From NCBI GenBank assembly GCA_900552285.1, contig URYV01000041.1, forward strand, positions 1 through 11,175: 11,175 nucleotides of DNA. The letters are read 5' to 3'. Below, one piece after another: positions 1 to 7,083 of this stretch. Made by a program: the position numbers and the translations under genes. Below the pieces are notes generated by a model. That model saw only the letters and a list, made by a program, of their open reading frames with translations, was not told the origin of the DNA and ran no database searches. Source of the stretch: an uncultured Oscillospiraceae bacterium. Lineage in GTDB: Bacteria; Bacillota; Clostridia; Oscillospirales; Acutalibacteraceae. Numbering within the stretch: position 1 is the first letter of the stretch; each line of letters begins with the position of its first letter.

Positions 1-98
1 ACAAGCTGAGAAGGATAAAGGAGATACTGGGCTGTGAGCTGAATTATGAGGACAAGCTAAGGCTTATGCTTTCATTTTTTATAAAGGAGTTTTTTCAA
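1..98 (+). CDS. 3' end of a PucR/CdaR-type transcriptional regulator (partial)
   Basis: Reading from base 3, the frame gives KLRRIKEILGCELNYEDKLR followed by LMLSF. This matches the C-terminal helix-turn-helix of PucR/CdaR-family regulators, whose last helices typically read like YRLRRIEEILG..L.d...RL.L.L. The incomplete first codon (..AC) fits the usual tyrosine. Only about 30 codons lie in the window, so the sensor domain and the regulated pathway cannot be seen. In this frame there is no stop before the next gene. If the T6 run at 75-80 had one T fewer, the protein would end S-F-L-stop with a TAA overlapping the next gene's AAAGGAG. That would be a normal operon junction. The end given here is the base before the next gene's start. 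The family call is from recognised motif style, not a search. Confidence 0.5.
83..89 (+). promoter_or_regulatory. Ribosome binding site fixing the start of the P-loop gene
   Basis: AAAGGAG lies 9 bases before the ATG at 99. This decides for 99 over the upstream in-frame ATG at 66, which has no comparable Shine-Dalgarno sequence and lies inside the upstream regulator's coding sequence. Confidence 0.8.
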
Positions 99-518
99 AT
101 GATTAAAATTATCGTAGGAAACAAGGGAACAGGAAAAACCAAAAAGCTTATCGACTCCATCAACGCCCGCGCGGAAGAAAGCAACGGCAACGTTGTTTGC
201 ATCGAAAAGGGCATGAAGCTGACCTATGACATCACCCACAAGGCCCGCCTCATCGACGGAGAGCATTACGGCATCTCCACATATGACGAGCTTTACAGTT
301 TCATTTCCGGTGTCCTCGCCGGCGACCACGACATCACTGACGTTTATGTCGACGGAACCCTCAAAATGGGCGGCAAGGACTATGAAAGCCTTGTTCACTT
401 CCTCGACAGACTGTCCGCCGTTGTGGAAGAGGAAAATGTCAACATGCTTCTGACCATTTCCTGCGACGAGAGCGAACTTCCCGAGGGAATTCATCACGTT
501 GCCGAGATCGTCAAATAA
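99..518 (+). CDS. Small orphan P-loop nucleotide-binding protein
   Basis: A 139-residue soluble protein. A strand (MIKIIV) leads into a clear Walker A motif, GNKGTGKT, at residues 7-14, with Lys13 and Thr14 as expected phosphate and magnesium ligands. A hydrophobic strand ending in Asp (VYVD, Asp85) is a plausible Walker B. A last strand (NMLLTIS, about 115-121) ends in a Cys-Asp-Glu stretch. The protein is barely larger than a minimal P-loop core: there is no room for helicase, AAA lid or ABC signature elements, and no membrane segment. I recognise no precise family or function; it resembles short conserved ATP-binding proteins of Clostridia. It follows the PucR-like regulator directly and is probably co-transcribed with it; a strong terminator follows 14 bases after its stop. 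Nucleotide binding is a confident inference, any cellular role is not. Confidence 0.82.
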   Translation: MIKIIVGNKGTGKTKKLIDSINARAEESNGNVVCIEKGMKLTYDITHKARLIDGEHYGISTYDELYSFISGVLAGDHDITDVYVDGTLKMGGKDYESLVHFLDRLSAVVEEENVNMLLTISCDESELPEGIHHVAEIVK

Positions 519-532
519 ATTATAAACAGCTT

Positions 533-570
533 AAAGAGGCTTCTCCGAATTTCGGGGAAGCCTCTTTTTT
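533..570 (+). terminator. Rho-independent terminator after the P-loop gene (also usable by the convergent surface gene)
   Basis: A 16-bp stem (533-548 with 552-567, one G-U pair) closes on the 3-base loop ATT. The right arm runs into six T residues (565-570). On the minus strand the stem is followed by only three T and then AA, so it is a weaker terminator for the surface gene that ends at 588. Confidence 0.92.
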
Positions 571-587
571 ACGCTCGGTAAAGGCGG

Positions 588-3500
588 TTATTTTCTTTTC
601 TTCAAAAGGACCAGCACTCCGCCGCCCAGGACGGCGAAAACGGCGGCCGCAGCGGCACCGCTGTCACCCGACTTGGGGTTTTGGGTTTCGGTTGACGGCG
701 CATTTGACGTTTCCGATTCGGTAGAGGAAATGACGCTTTCATCCGAGGTTTCGGGTTTCGACACTTCAGACTCGGCAGGCTTTGACACTTCCGATTCGGC
801 GGGCTTTTCGAGCTTTGCGGCAACGGTTTGCGCTTTGGTAATTTCATCTTCGCCTTTTTCGTCGGCAAAATATTTTTCGCAGCCTTCGCACATCCAATAT
901 TCGATGTTTCCGTCCTTTTCAAAGGTGGCGGCCACCGCCGGGACATGATTTAAAGAACCGTGGCGTGCGGGGTCAAATTCGCCGTAGCTTTGGCCGCAGA
1001 CGTCGCAAACGGCCTTTTTATCGCAATAGGCGGTTCCTCCGCTGTGCTTACAGGCATAGCCGCATTTTTCGCAGACTCCGTCCTTCCAAAGGTGGCTTTC
1101 GGAGGAAACGGCGTCGGCGCCGCAGCATTTATATTTGCTTTGGTGGGTTGTTTCGTCGGTTATCCACTCTGTCACGTCGGTGTGATTTTCCGGGTCAAGC
1201 TGCCCGAAACGCCCGCCGCAGGTCTCGCAGACGGATTTTTCGGTACAGGTGGCGGGGGTTCCGGCGCAGTTTTCGGTTTCACTCTTTTCACAGCCGTCGT
1301 TTTTGCAGCTGCGAATGTGGCTGCCGTCCTCAAAGGGGAGCCAATCGCCGAAGTCATGACCGTCCTTTGCGGCGGTCACAATATATCCGCATTCACACAC
1401 GTCGTCGGTGGTGCAGTCTCCGTCGGAGGCGGCGCTGTGGGGAATTTTTTCGTCGCTGACGGTGCAGCCTTCATTAAGGCAGGTGCGGTAGTGCCCCTCC
1501 CCGTCCTTCTGCCATTCGCCCGAAAAATCATGTTCCTTGGCGGCAGCGGTTTCGGCCTTGCAGAAAAGGCAGTAAACGGGGGTGGTGCAATCGCCGTCGT
1601 CGGCCTCGGGAGTATGTCCGTCATTGACTGTGACCGTCATTTCGGCGGTGTTACCCGCCTTGTCGGAGACGACAATCTTCTGCTCTCCCGCCTTCGGCAA
1701 AAGCTCAAATGCACCGCTTTGGTCAAGCTCGACGCTTTGGCCGTTAACCGTCACGCTGTCGACATACTGTTCGTTAACCGTCACGGTTTTTGCCTCGCAG
1801 TAGGTTTTGCCCTGCTCTATTCCCTCGATTACGGGGGCTATGTTGTCGACGGTAATGCCGTCGGAGCAAAGCAGGGTGACGTTGCCCTGCATATCGGTGA
1901 TTTTAACATAGATGACGGCGGGGTTTAGGGGCTCGACCGAAATGGGAGTCTCGTAAAGGCTCCAGCCCTCCGCCGCGGCAAGGGCGGTTTCGCTTAAAAT
2001 TTCGGGAGACTTGAGATATTCCACCGACTTAAGGCCGCTTTCATTGTCATAGGCGGTCACGGTGACGGTCTGGGTATCCTTGAAAAAGAGACCGAAGGTC
2101 ACGGCGTTGAGCGCCTTTTTAATCGAATTTTCCGAAATCAGAATGTCTCCGCCGGGCTTTATTTCATCGGCAACGACATCTCCGTATTCAAAGGTTTCCG
2201 TTCCCATAGCACCGCAAACACAGGAATATCTGTAAACCGCGGGCGAAAGATAATCGGCCGCACGCTCGCGATACCTGTCAATGGGATTTTGCTCGGTATA
2301 AGAATGGGCGGCATAGTCCTTCTTGTCCGAATCGGCGGTTATGTCGCAGTCATCGGCAATGCAGTCGCGCCAATGATGCTCGAGGTCATAGGAAAGGTAT
2401 ATGCTCCATTCGTGCTCATGAACATAGGGAGAAATTTGCACATACCGACTTGACCAATAGGTGTCGTCGGTGGGCTCGGTCACCTTGACGGCCGTTTCTT
2501 CATCGGTACCCGCAACAACCGTCATTTTCACGGTCCCGAAAGAGGGCGATGAGGTTATGGCATTGGTTCCGTCGGCGGTTCCCACCGATGCTTTAAGGGT
2601 GCCGTTAAGGATTTTTGCGTTGCTGCTCCAAAGACCGATACTCCAGTCGGCCGCGTCGCCTCCCTTGAGGGAGACCGTACCGCCGTCCATTTGGAATTCC
2701 GCCGCAGACATACCGTAGGATTCGCAGGATGCCATACCGCCCTCTGCGGTGACGGTGCTCTCCTTAAGCTCGGCGCTCGAGGTCCATATGGGAAGGCTGA
2801 ATTCGCCCGCTCCCGAGGTTGCGGTTATTTCGGAATTTGTCACCGAAAGCTTTTTGCCGCCGCCCGTCTGCATTGCATAGCTGTTCCCCGAGACATCGGC
2901 GGAGGAAAGGTCAAGCTTTGAATTTGTCACGGTTATGTTTTCGTTGGTGTAAAGGGCATAGCTGTCGCTTCCGCCCGCTCCGCTGACGAGCACGGCCGTA
3001 GCGTCGGTTATGTTAATGTCGGCAGAGGTGGTCATAAGCGCGGCAGAGAGCTGTATTCCCTTGCCGGCCTCGGCCGTGAGCTTTCCGCCGGTCAAATCTA
3101 TTGCGCCGCTTACATACACAGCCTGATTATTATAAAGACCCTTTGTTGCGGTGCTGTCGCTGTTTTTAACGATAACATTGCCGCCCTTTTGGGCAAAGGA
3201 GCCCTCACATTTAATGCCGTAGACGTCCTTTTTGGACTTTCCCGTTTCGACAAGCAGACTGCCCGTTCCGTCAAAGGTAAGATTCCCCGAGGTCTTTATC
3301 GTCTGTATGGCATAGCTGACGCCGGTGGAAACGGTTGTGAGAGAATTTTCGCCCTCAAGGCGAACGGTTATGCTGTCTCTGTTTACGGTCAGCAGATTAT
3401 AATATCTGCTTGCGCTTTTGGAAAGATTAAGCCCTTTAAGGGTGAGGACATTGCCGTCGGGGTCAAAGCTGACCGTCCCGGCGTTTTCGGTTCCGGCGAG

Positions 3501-3773
3501 AACATCCTTATAGTTCGCACCGGTCACGGCAACGTCGTAAACCGAAATACCGAAATCGGTATCGTCGGAAAAATCGGCCGCAAAGGCCGAAAATGACAGC
3601 ATCGACAGTATTACGGCAAGGCTTAGTGCGCTCGCCGTAATCTGCCGTCTTTTGGTGCCGAACAGCCGAATGCTCCTCCCCAATCGGCCGAACAGCAGGA
3701 AAAAGGGATACAGCACAAGAATGCTTATGTACTCCGCCTTTTCCCTGAACGAAAGATTTTTAAACCTTTTCAT
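588..3773 (-). CDS. Large secreted, wall-anchored surface protein: beta-helix-like region, Ig-like modules, Cys-rich repeats, NPKSGD sorting signal
   Basis: 1061 residues from the ATG at 3773, chosen because it lies 11 bases after AAGGAG; the ATG at 3782 is only 2 bases from it. The N-terminus has a hydrophobic stretch (about 14-28, VLYPFFLLF) with basic flanks, then a second hydrophobic segment after KRR ending AFA|AD (about 42-66), the likely signal peptide. Residues ~70-440 show short strand-turn repeats rich in G, N, T, S and V, as in right-handed beta-helix proteins. Three histidine/cysteine modules start near 453, 747 and 805. Ig-like or bacterial Big-type strands lie at about 560-720. 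CxxC pairs continue to about 965. A KPAESEVS spacer (~990-1013) leads to NPKSGD (1032-1037), a hydrophobic helix and KKRK, i.e. the plan of a sortase substrate with a non-canonical motif. Role unknown: adhesion or glycan binding is possible; no catalytic motif was found. Confidence 0.85.
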   Translation of the reverse strand: MKRFKNLSFREKAEYISILVLYPFFLLFGRLGRSIRLFGTKRRQITASALSLAVILSMLSFSAFAADFSDDTDFGISVYDVAVTGANYKDVLAGTENAGTVSFDPDGNVLTLKGLNLSKSASRYYNLLTVNRDSITVRLEGENSLTTVSTGVSYAIQTIKTSGNLTFDGTGSLLVETGKSKKDVYGIKCEGSFAQKGGNVIVKNSDSTATKGLYNNQAVYVSGAIDLTGGKLTAEAGKGIQLSAALMTTSADINITDATAVLVSGAGGSDSYALYTNENITVTNSKLDLSSADVSGNSYAMQTGGGKKLSVTNSEITATSGAGEFSLPIWTSSAELKESTVTAEGGMASCESYGMSAAEFQMDGGTVSLKGGDAADWSIGLWSSNAKILNGTLKASVGTADGTNAITSSPSFGTVKMTVVAGTDEETAVKVTEPTDDTYWSSRYVQISPYVHEHEWSIYLSYDLEHHWRDCIADDCDITADSDKKDYAAHSYTEQNPIDRYRERAADYLSPAVYRYSCVCGAMGTETFEYGDVVADEIKPGGDILISENSIKKALNAVTFGLFFKDTQTVTVTAYDNESGLKSVEYLKSPEILSETALAAAEGWSLYETPISVEPLNPAVIYVKITDMQGNVTLLCSDGITVDNIAPVIEGIEQGKTYCEAKTVTVNEQYVDSVTVNGQSVELDQSGAFELLPKAGEQKIVVSDKAGNTAEMTVTVNDGHTPEADDGDCTTPVYCLFCKAETAAAKEHDFSGEWQKDGEGHYRTCLNEGCTVSDEKIPHSAASDGDCTTDDVCECGYIVTAAKDGHDFGDWLPFEDGSHIRSCKNDGCEKSETENCAGTPATCTEKSVCETCGGRFGQLDPENHTDVTEWITDETTHQSKYKCCGADAVSSESHLWKDGVCEKCGYACKHSGGTAYCDKKAVCDVCGQSYGEFDPARHGSLNHVPAVAATFEKDGNIEYWMCEGCEKYFADEKGEDEITKAQTVAAKLEKPAESEVSKPAESEVSKPETSDESVISSTESETSNAPSTETQNPKSGDSGAAAAAVFAVLGGGVLVLLKKRK
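760..807. repeat. Tandem 24-bp repeat (two units) in the surface-protein spacer
   Basis: Two 24-base units (760-783 and 784-807, starting GACACTTC) differ at a few positions and encode two KPAESEVS copies on the minus strand, followed by a diverged third copy (KPETSDES). The Pro/Ser/Glu-rich segment sits just before the wall-anchor signal and probably spans the peptidoglycan. Confidence 0.8.
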
Positions 3774-3802
3774 ACTTCTCATTGCTCCTTGCAAGACAAA
3801 CG

Positions 3803-3830
3803 TTGACTTTTTTTGAATTTTGACTATAAT
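3803..3830 (+). promoter_or_regulatory. Sigma-A promoter of the merR gene
   Basis: TTGACT (3803-3808) and a perfect TATAAT (3825-3830) are separated by 16 bp. Transcription should begin near 3837, immediately upstream of or inside the dyad at 3840-3857, so a protein bound there could block it. Confidence 0.75.
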
Positions 3831-3831
3831 G

Positions 3832-3862
3832 AGTATACATCGTACATCAATGTACGAGTCAA
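3832..3862 (-). promoter_or_regulatory. MerR-type promoter of the surface-protein gene (19-bp spacer)
   Basis: On the minus strand, TTGACT (3862-3857) and TATACT (3837-3832) are separated by 19 bp, the over-long spacing typical of MerR-activated promoters. The spacer is almost wholly occupied by the perfect dyad at 3840-3857. The predicted start is near 3825, giving a leader of about 50 bases before the ATG at 3773. Elements and spacing are seen directly; activation by the adjacent MerR protein is inferred. Confidence 0.72.
3840..3857. promoter_or_regulatory. Perfect dyad, probable MerR operator shared by both divergent genes
   Basis: TCGTACAT-CA-ATGTACGA is an 8-bp perfect inverted repeat around a 2-bp centre. 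It lies between -35 and -10 of the minus-strand promoter and just after the predicted start of the plus-strand merR promoter. This layout would allow activation of the surface gene together with autorepression. Confidence 0.75.
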
Positions 3863-3891
3863 GAGATTTTTTATCTTTTCGGGAGGTTTTT

Positions 3892-4689
3892 ATGGAGCGG
3901 AAAAACGAGTCTCTTTTTCAGATAGGCGAGGTGGCAAAGGCCCTCGGGGTTTCAAGGCGCATGATACTCAATTATGAGGAGCAGGGATTGCTCACACCCG
4001 ACCGCAAAAATCCCGACAGCGGTTTTAGATATTATTCGGCCGACAACATGGTTCACATCAGGCTTATACGGGCGCTGCAAAATCTCGGGCTTTCGCTTGG
4101 GGAAATCAAGGAATATTTCGGAAATTCCGACACCCTCGGCGAGCAGATCGACCGCCTTGTGCTTTTGAGAAATCAGCTCGACCAATATATCGCCCAGCTC
4201 CGTCTCCGCCAGGCAAAAGCCTCGCAAAACGACATAAAAACAGCCACGCTGCCCGCCTTTACCGGCTTTTGCCGCGAATTTAAAAACGCAAACTTGGCGC
4301 AAAAGACCGATTGCCTGAGAAAGACCTACATCGAGGCGGTGAAAAACTATAAAATCGACACCGAAAACAAAATGTGCACGCAATGTTTTGCGGATGAGGA
4401 AAACAGCGGTCTTTATATAATCCCGGTGGAAAAGCAAAGCCGCGGCGAAAACATAAAGGTCTTTCACCAAACGCAATGTATATGTATATATTATCGCGGG
4501 GCTTATGAGGATTTTCCCAAAATCCACCGTCGGCTGCTTGATTATGCAAAAGAAAAGGGCATGACTCCCCACGGATATTTCCGAAACATTTATATGGAGG
4601 GGCCGCCCACCCACGGGGAGGACAAGCAGTCCTATATAACTCAGATTGCTCTGCCCATTAAATTTATTTCTCCCGCCGAGGAAAAGTGA
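3892..4689 (+). CDS. MerR-family transcriptional regulator with GyrI-like ligand-binding domain
   Basis: 265 residues from the ATG at 3892, which follows GGGAGG by 5 bases; the open frame continues upstream but without a Shine-Dalgarno sequence. Residues 8-77 form a winged-helix MerR domain: FQIGEVAKALGVSRRMILNY, QGLLTP and FRYYS are the typical helix-turn-helix and wing signatures. A dimerising helix follows (about 80-112). The rest (about 115-258) looks like a GyrI/AraC effector-binding fold, ending in the usual strand ITQIALPI, as in multidrug-sensing regulators such as BmrR. The domain has several Cys residues (MCTQC, QCICIY), so redox or metal sensing cannot be excluded. It is divergent from the surface-protein gene with a shared dyad operator; the MFS exporter downstream has its own promoter. 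Ligand unknown. Confidence 0.92.
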   Translation: MERKNESLFQIGEVAKALGVSRRMILNYEEQGLLTPDRKNPDSGFRYYSADNMVHIRLIRALQNLGLSLGEIKEYFGNSDTLGEQIDRLVLLRNQLDQYIAQLRLRQAKASQNDIKTATLPAFTGFCREFKNANLAQKTDCLRKTYIEAVKNYKIDTENKMCTQCFADEENSGLYIIPVEKQSRGENIKVFHQTQCICIYYRGAYEDFPKIHRRLLDYAKEKGMTPHGYFRNIYMEGPPTHGEDKQSYITQIALPIKFISPAEEK

Positions 4690-4698
4690 ATTTTCTGT

Positions 4699-4726
4699 TT
4701 GATTTCCGCTCTTTTTGCGGTATAAT
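4699..4726 (+). promoter_or_regulatory. Promoter of the MFS-ProX pair
   Basis: TTGATT (4699-4704) and a perfect TATAAT (4721-4726) with a 16-bp spacer, starting 10 bases after the merR stop. The spacer contains a short inverted repeat CCGC (4706-4709) / GCGG (4717-4720) that could be part of an operator; it does not resemble the dyad at 3840-3857. Confidence 0.72.
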
Positions 4727-4756
4727 ACCCACAGCAAATTTTAAAGGATGATTTTT

Positions 4757-5953
4757 TTGGCAACCCTTCTTCTTGCCGTCATATACGCCGCATTTATCGG
4801 GCTCGGTATTCCCGACTCCCTTTTCGGAACGGCCTGGCCGGCAATTTATTCGGATTTTAACATTCCCATTTCCTTCGGCAGCTTTGTAACCGTCATAATC
4901 TCCCTCGGAACCATTGTTTCAAGTCTTATCAGCGCAAAAATCATTTCAAAATTCGGCACGAGCCGCGTCACCGCCGTAAGCACCCTCATGACCGCTGCGG
5001 CGCTGCTCGGGTTTTCGGTTTCGCCGAGTATATTTTTTATGTGCCTTTTTGCGCTGCCCCTCGGAATGGGGGCGGGAGCGGTGGATGTGGCGCTTAACGA
5101 CTATGTTTCTCTTCACTATTCCGCAACTCACATGAGCTTTCTCCATTGCTTTTACGGGGTTGGGGTGTCGGTCAGCCCCTACATAATGTCTCTTGTAATC
5201 GGCGGAAAATACGGCTGGCGGGGAGGCTATCTCATAGCCTTTTTTATACAGGGCGCCCTTTCGCTGCTTTTGTTTTGCACCCTTCCGGTGTGGAAAAAGG
5301 TTCGCGGAAATGAACACGACGAAAGCCGAAAAGAAGCCGCTCTTTCCCTTAAAAGCACACTCAAAATCCCCGGAGCGGCGCAAATGTGCCTGCTTTTTAT
5401 ATGCACCTGTGCCATCGAATGGAGCTGCGGGGGCTGGGGAAGCACCTTTCTTGTGGAACACAAGCACCTGTCGGCCGAGCTTGCCGCCCGCATTATCATG
5501 CTTTTCTACATCGGCATGGCACTCGGAAGATTTTTGTCGGGAATGCTCGCCGCAAAGCTTCACAGCTGGACAATCATAAAATTCAGCCAAATACTTCTCG
5601 GCGTCGCTCTCGCGCTTTTCTTCATACCGGGACGGTGGGAAATATCGGCCGCCGCGCTGTTTCTTGCGGGGCTGAGCAACGGTCCCCTTTTCCCGAATTT
5701 CAATTTTCTCACTCCCGAAAGCTTCGGAAACGGCGTTTCCCGCTCGGTCATGAGCGCTCAAATGGGGGCGGCCTATGTTGGAATCCTTTTCGTTCCCGCT
5801 CTTTGCGGAGCGGTCGGCCAGGCCTTCGGCATGGGGATTTTCCCTTATTTCATTTCGTTTTTCTATATAATCATGGTTCCGTTGACCGTTTTCACAAAAA
5901 GACTCATTCAAAAGAACAAGGAGAAACATCATGACAAAGCAGCAGATATATGA
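4757..5953 (+). CDS. Major facilitator superfamily transporter (12 TM)
   Basis: About 398 residues of almost continuous hydrophobic segments in two halves separated by a charged loop (VWKKVRGNEHDESRKEAA), the standard 12-helix MFS plan. The loop between helices 2 and 3 (SAKIISKFGTSR) corresponds to the conserved MFS loop, and GMGAGAVDVALNDYVSLHY is typical of the FucP/sugar-permease-like branch. The ATG at 4748 directly abuts the AAAGG ribosome binding site, so the TTG at 4757, 8 bases after AAAGGA, is the likelier start. The substrate is unknown: drug or metabolite export is suggested by the adjacent MerR-GyrI gene, sugar-like uptake by the branch. The 3' end overlaps the next gene by 23 bases. 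Confidence 0.9.
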   Translation: MATLLLAVIYAAFIGLGIPDSLFGTAWPAIYSDFNIPISFGSFVTVIISLGTIVSSLISAKIISKFGTSRVTAVSTLMTAAALLGFSVSPSIFFMCLFALPLGMGAGAVDVALNDYVSLHYSATHMSFLHCFYGVGVSVSPYIMSLVIGGKYGWRGGYLIAFFIQGALSLLLFCTLPVWKKVRGNEHDESRKEAALSLKSTLKIPGAAQMCLLFICTCAIEWSCGGWGSTFLVEHKHLSAELAARIIMLFYIGMALGRFLSGMLAAKLHSWTIIKFSQILLGVALALFFIPGRWEISAAALFLAGLSNGPLFPNFNFLTPESFGNGVSRSVMSAQMGAAYVGILFVPALCGAVGQAFGMGIFPYFISFFYIIMVPLTVFTKRLIQKNKEKHHDKAADI

Positions 5954-6434
5954 CTTTTTAAAGAGCGGGGGACTTGATTTCGAGGTCACCGAGCACGAGG
6001 CCGTTTTCAGCATGGACGAATTGACCGACACGCCCCTTCCCTATCCCGACCGCGACGCAAAAAACCTTTTTGTCAGAGACGACAAGAGAAATAATTATTA
6101 TCTCATAACCGTCAGAGGCGACAAGCGGGTCGACCTTAAGCAGTTTAAAAAGACCTACGGCACCAAAACCCTGTCCTTTGCCTCTCCCGACGAGCTTATG
6201 AGCTTTTTAAAGCTGACTCCCGGCTCGGTCACGCCCCTTGGAATTCTCAGCGACGAGCAAAGTCTTGTAAAGGTCTTTCTTGACAAAGAATTTTTTGAAG
6301 GCGACGGCCGCATCGGCGTTCATCCCTGCGACAACACGGCCACGGTCTGGCTGAATTCGCAGGACCTTGCCGACATAATAAGAAAGCATAACAACGAGCT
6401 TTTTGTTGTCGACATTCCCGTAAAACAGAGCTGA
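5931..6434 (+). CDS. ProX/PrdX-type aminoacyl-tRNA deacylase (YbaK/EbsC fold)
   Basis: 167 residues, full length for a free-standing trans-editing protein that hydrolyses mischarged alanine from tRNA(Pro). The family landmarks are present: an AKNLFVRD motif with Lys44-Asn45, a GSVTPLG strand at 98-104, and GVHPCDNTATV with His131 and Asn135-Thr136. The catalytic-pocket Lys, Asn and His correspond to those described in ProXp-ala. The start has AAGGAG 6 bases upstream, inside the 3' end of the MFS gene; the 23-base overlap implies translational coupling. Pairing an editing enzyme with a transporter is a common clostridial arrangement without an obvious functional link. The terminator after the stop is shared with the convergent ECF operon. 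Confidence 0.9.
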   Translation: MTKQQIYDFLKSGGLDFEVTEHEAVFSMDELTDTPLPYPDRDAKNLFVRDDKRNNYYLITVRGDKRVDLKQFKKTYGTKTLSFASPDELMSFLKLTPGSVTPLGILSDEQSLVKVFLDKEFFEGDGRIGVHPCDNTATVWLNSQDLADIIRKHNNELFVVDIPVKQS

Positions 6435-6459
6435 AAGCACATATTTTTAAACACAAAAA

Positions 6460-6488
6460 CCCGCCGCAGAAGTTGTTTCTGTGGCGGG
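6460..6488. terminator. Bidirectional terminator between proX and the convergent ECF operon
   Basis: A 12-bp stem (6460-6471 with 6477-6488, one G-U pair) with a GTTGT loop. On the minus strand the stem runs into five T residues, a good terminator for the AKR-ECF operon; on the plus strand it is followed by CTTTGCTTTT, a moderate one for the MFS-ProX pair. Confidence 0.85.
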
Positions 6489-6503
6489 CTTTGCTTTTGC
6501 AAA

Positions 6504-7082
6504 TTATTTTGCCTCTTTATCCATGATTTTTTTGATTGCGATTACCATAAGGGGAACCAGCACCGCCTGAACGGCAAGACCGACAAATCCGGTCTGTATC
6601 TGCTGCCAAATCACGGCCGTTTTAAGGGGAGTAACGCCCTGAAGAGCCGCTACCGAAAGGAGGAAAAATCCTCTTCCCGAAATTTCCGCGGCAATGACTG
6701 CGGGGAAAGCAAAAAGCGCATTCTTTGCGATTTTATTTGAAAAGAGTCCCGAAACAAGGGCAAAAACCGCAAGCTCGGCCATCATAAAGGGCAGACGGGC
6801 GGCAGCGGGCATGGCCGAACCGAATGCGGATGTCACGGCAAAGGAGGCGAGAGGAGAGAGAATTCCCGTGAAAAGGCCCCATTTTGCTCCGAGAAGGCAA
6901 CCGCCGAGCAGCGCGGGAAGATACATGGGAAGCAGCGTCATTCCCGCCGAGGGACCGACCGCCAAATGGGCGATTTGGGGAAGAATGACGGCAAGGCAGA
7001 TAAGGCCGACGGTGACGGCCGCCTTTACCGAGATTTTTTTACCGGATTGAAGATTTGTTCTTTCAAGATAGTTTTCAAGCAT
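6504..7082 (-). CDS. ECF transporter S component (substrate-binding membrane subunit)
   Basis: 192 residues from the ATG at 7082, which lies 9 bases after AAGGAG; an in-frame TTG at 7103 precedes this site and is rejected. About six hydrophobic helices. The block LPMYLPALLGGCLLGAKWGL followed by FTGILSPL, and a later MPAAARLPFMMAELAVF, are characteristic of the ECF_trnsprt S-component family, which captures vitamins or similar micronutrients and works with a separately encoded EcfA/A'/T module. No ATPase or EcfT is in the window, so it probably shares a common module. It begins 1 base after the second aldo/keto reductase stops, so it is the last gene of that operon. The substrate cannot be deduced. 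The lysine-rich C-terminus is cytoplasmic. Confidence 0.83.
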   Translation of the reverse strand: MLENYLERTNLQSGKKISVKAAVTVGLICLAVILPQIAHLAVGPSAGMTLLPMYLPALLGGCLLGAKWGLFTGILSPLASFAVTSAFGSAMPAAARLPFMMAELAVFALVSGLFSNKIAKNALFAFPAVIAAEISGRGFFLLSVAALQGVTPLKTAVIWQQIQTGFVGLAVQAVLVPLMVIAIKKIMDKEAK

Positions 7083-7083
7083 T

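Noticed and set aside
760..807. CRISPR-like repeat
   Set aside because: Two tandem 24-base units without spacers, in frame within a Pro/Ser/Glu-rich protein spacer.
960..1928. Plus-strand open frame of 322 codons, rich in Gly, Ala and Val
   Set aside because: Antisense to the surface-protein gene; it has no ribosome binding site or recognisable domain, and its composition is explained by codon bias of the opposite strand.
3820..3862. Outer repeat TTGACT (3820-3825) / AGTCAA (3857-3862) as one large operator
   Set aside because: Its centre (3841) does not coincide with that of the inner dyad (3848.5). The AGTCAA half is explained as the minus-strand -35 and the other copy has no matching -10.
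3952..4737. Minus-strand open frame of 261 codons over merR
   Set aside because: Shadow of the MerR-GyrI gene, whose domains, start site and promoter are clear.
4946..6031. Minus-strand open frame of 361 codons
   Set aside because: It overlaps the MFS gene fully and the start of proX. It is rich in Lys/Arg/Ser without motifs, while the opposite strand encodes a clear 12-TM transporter.
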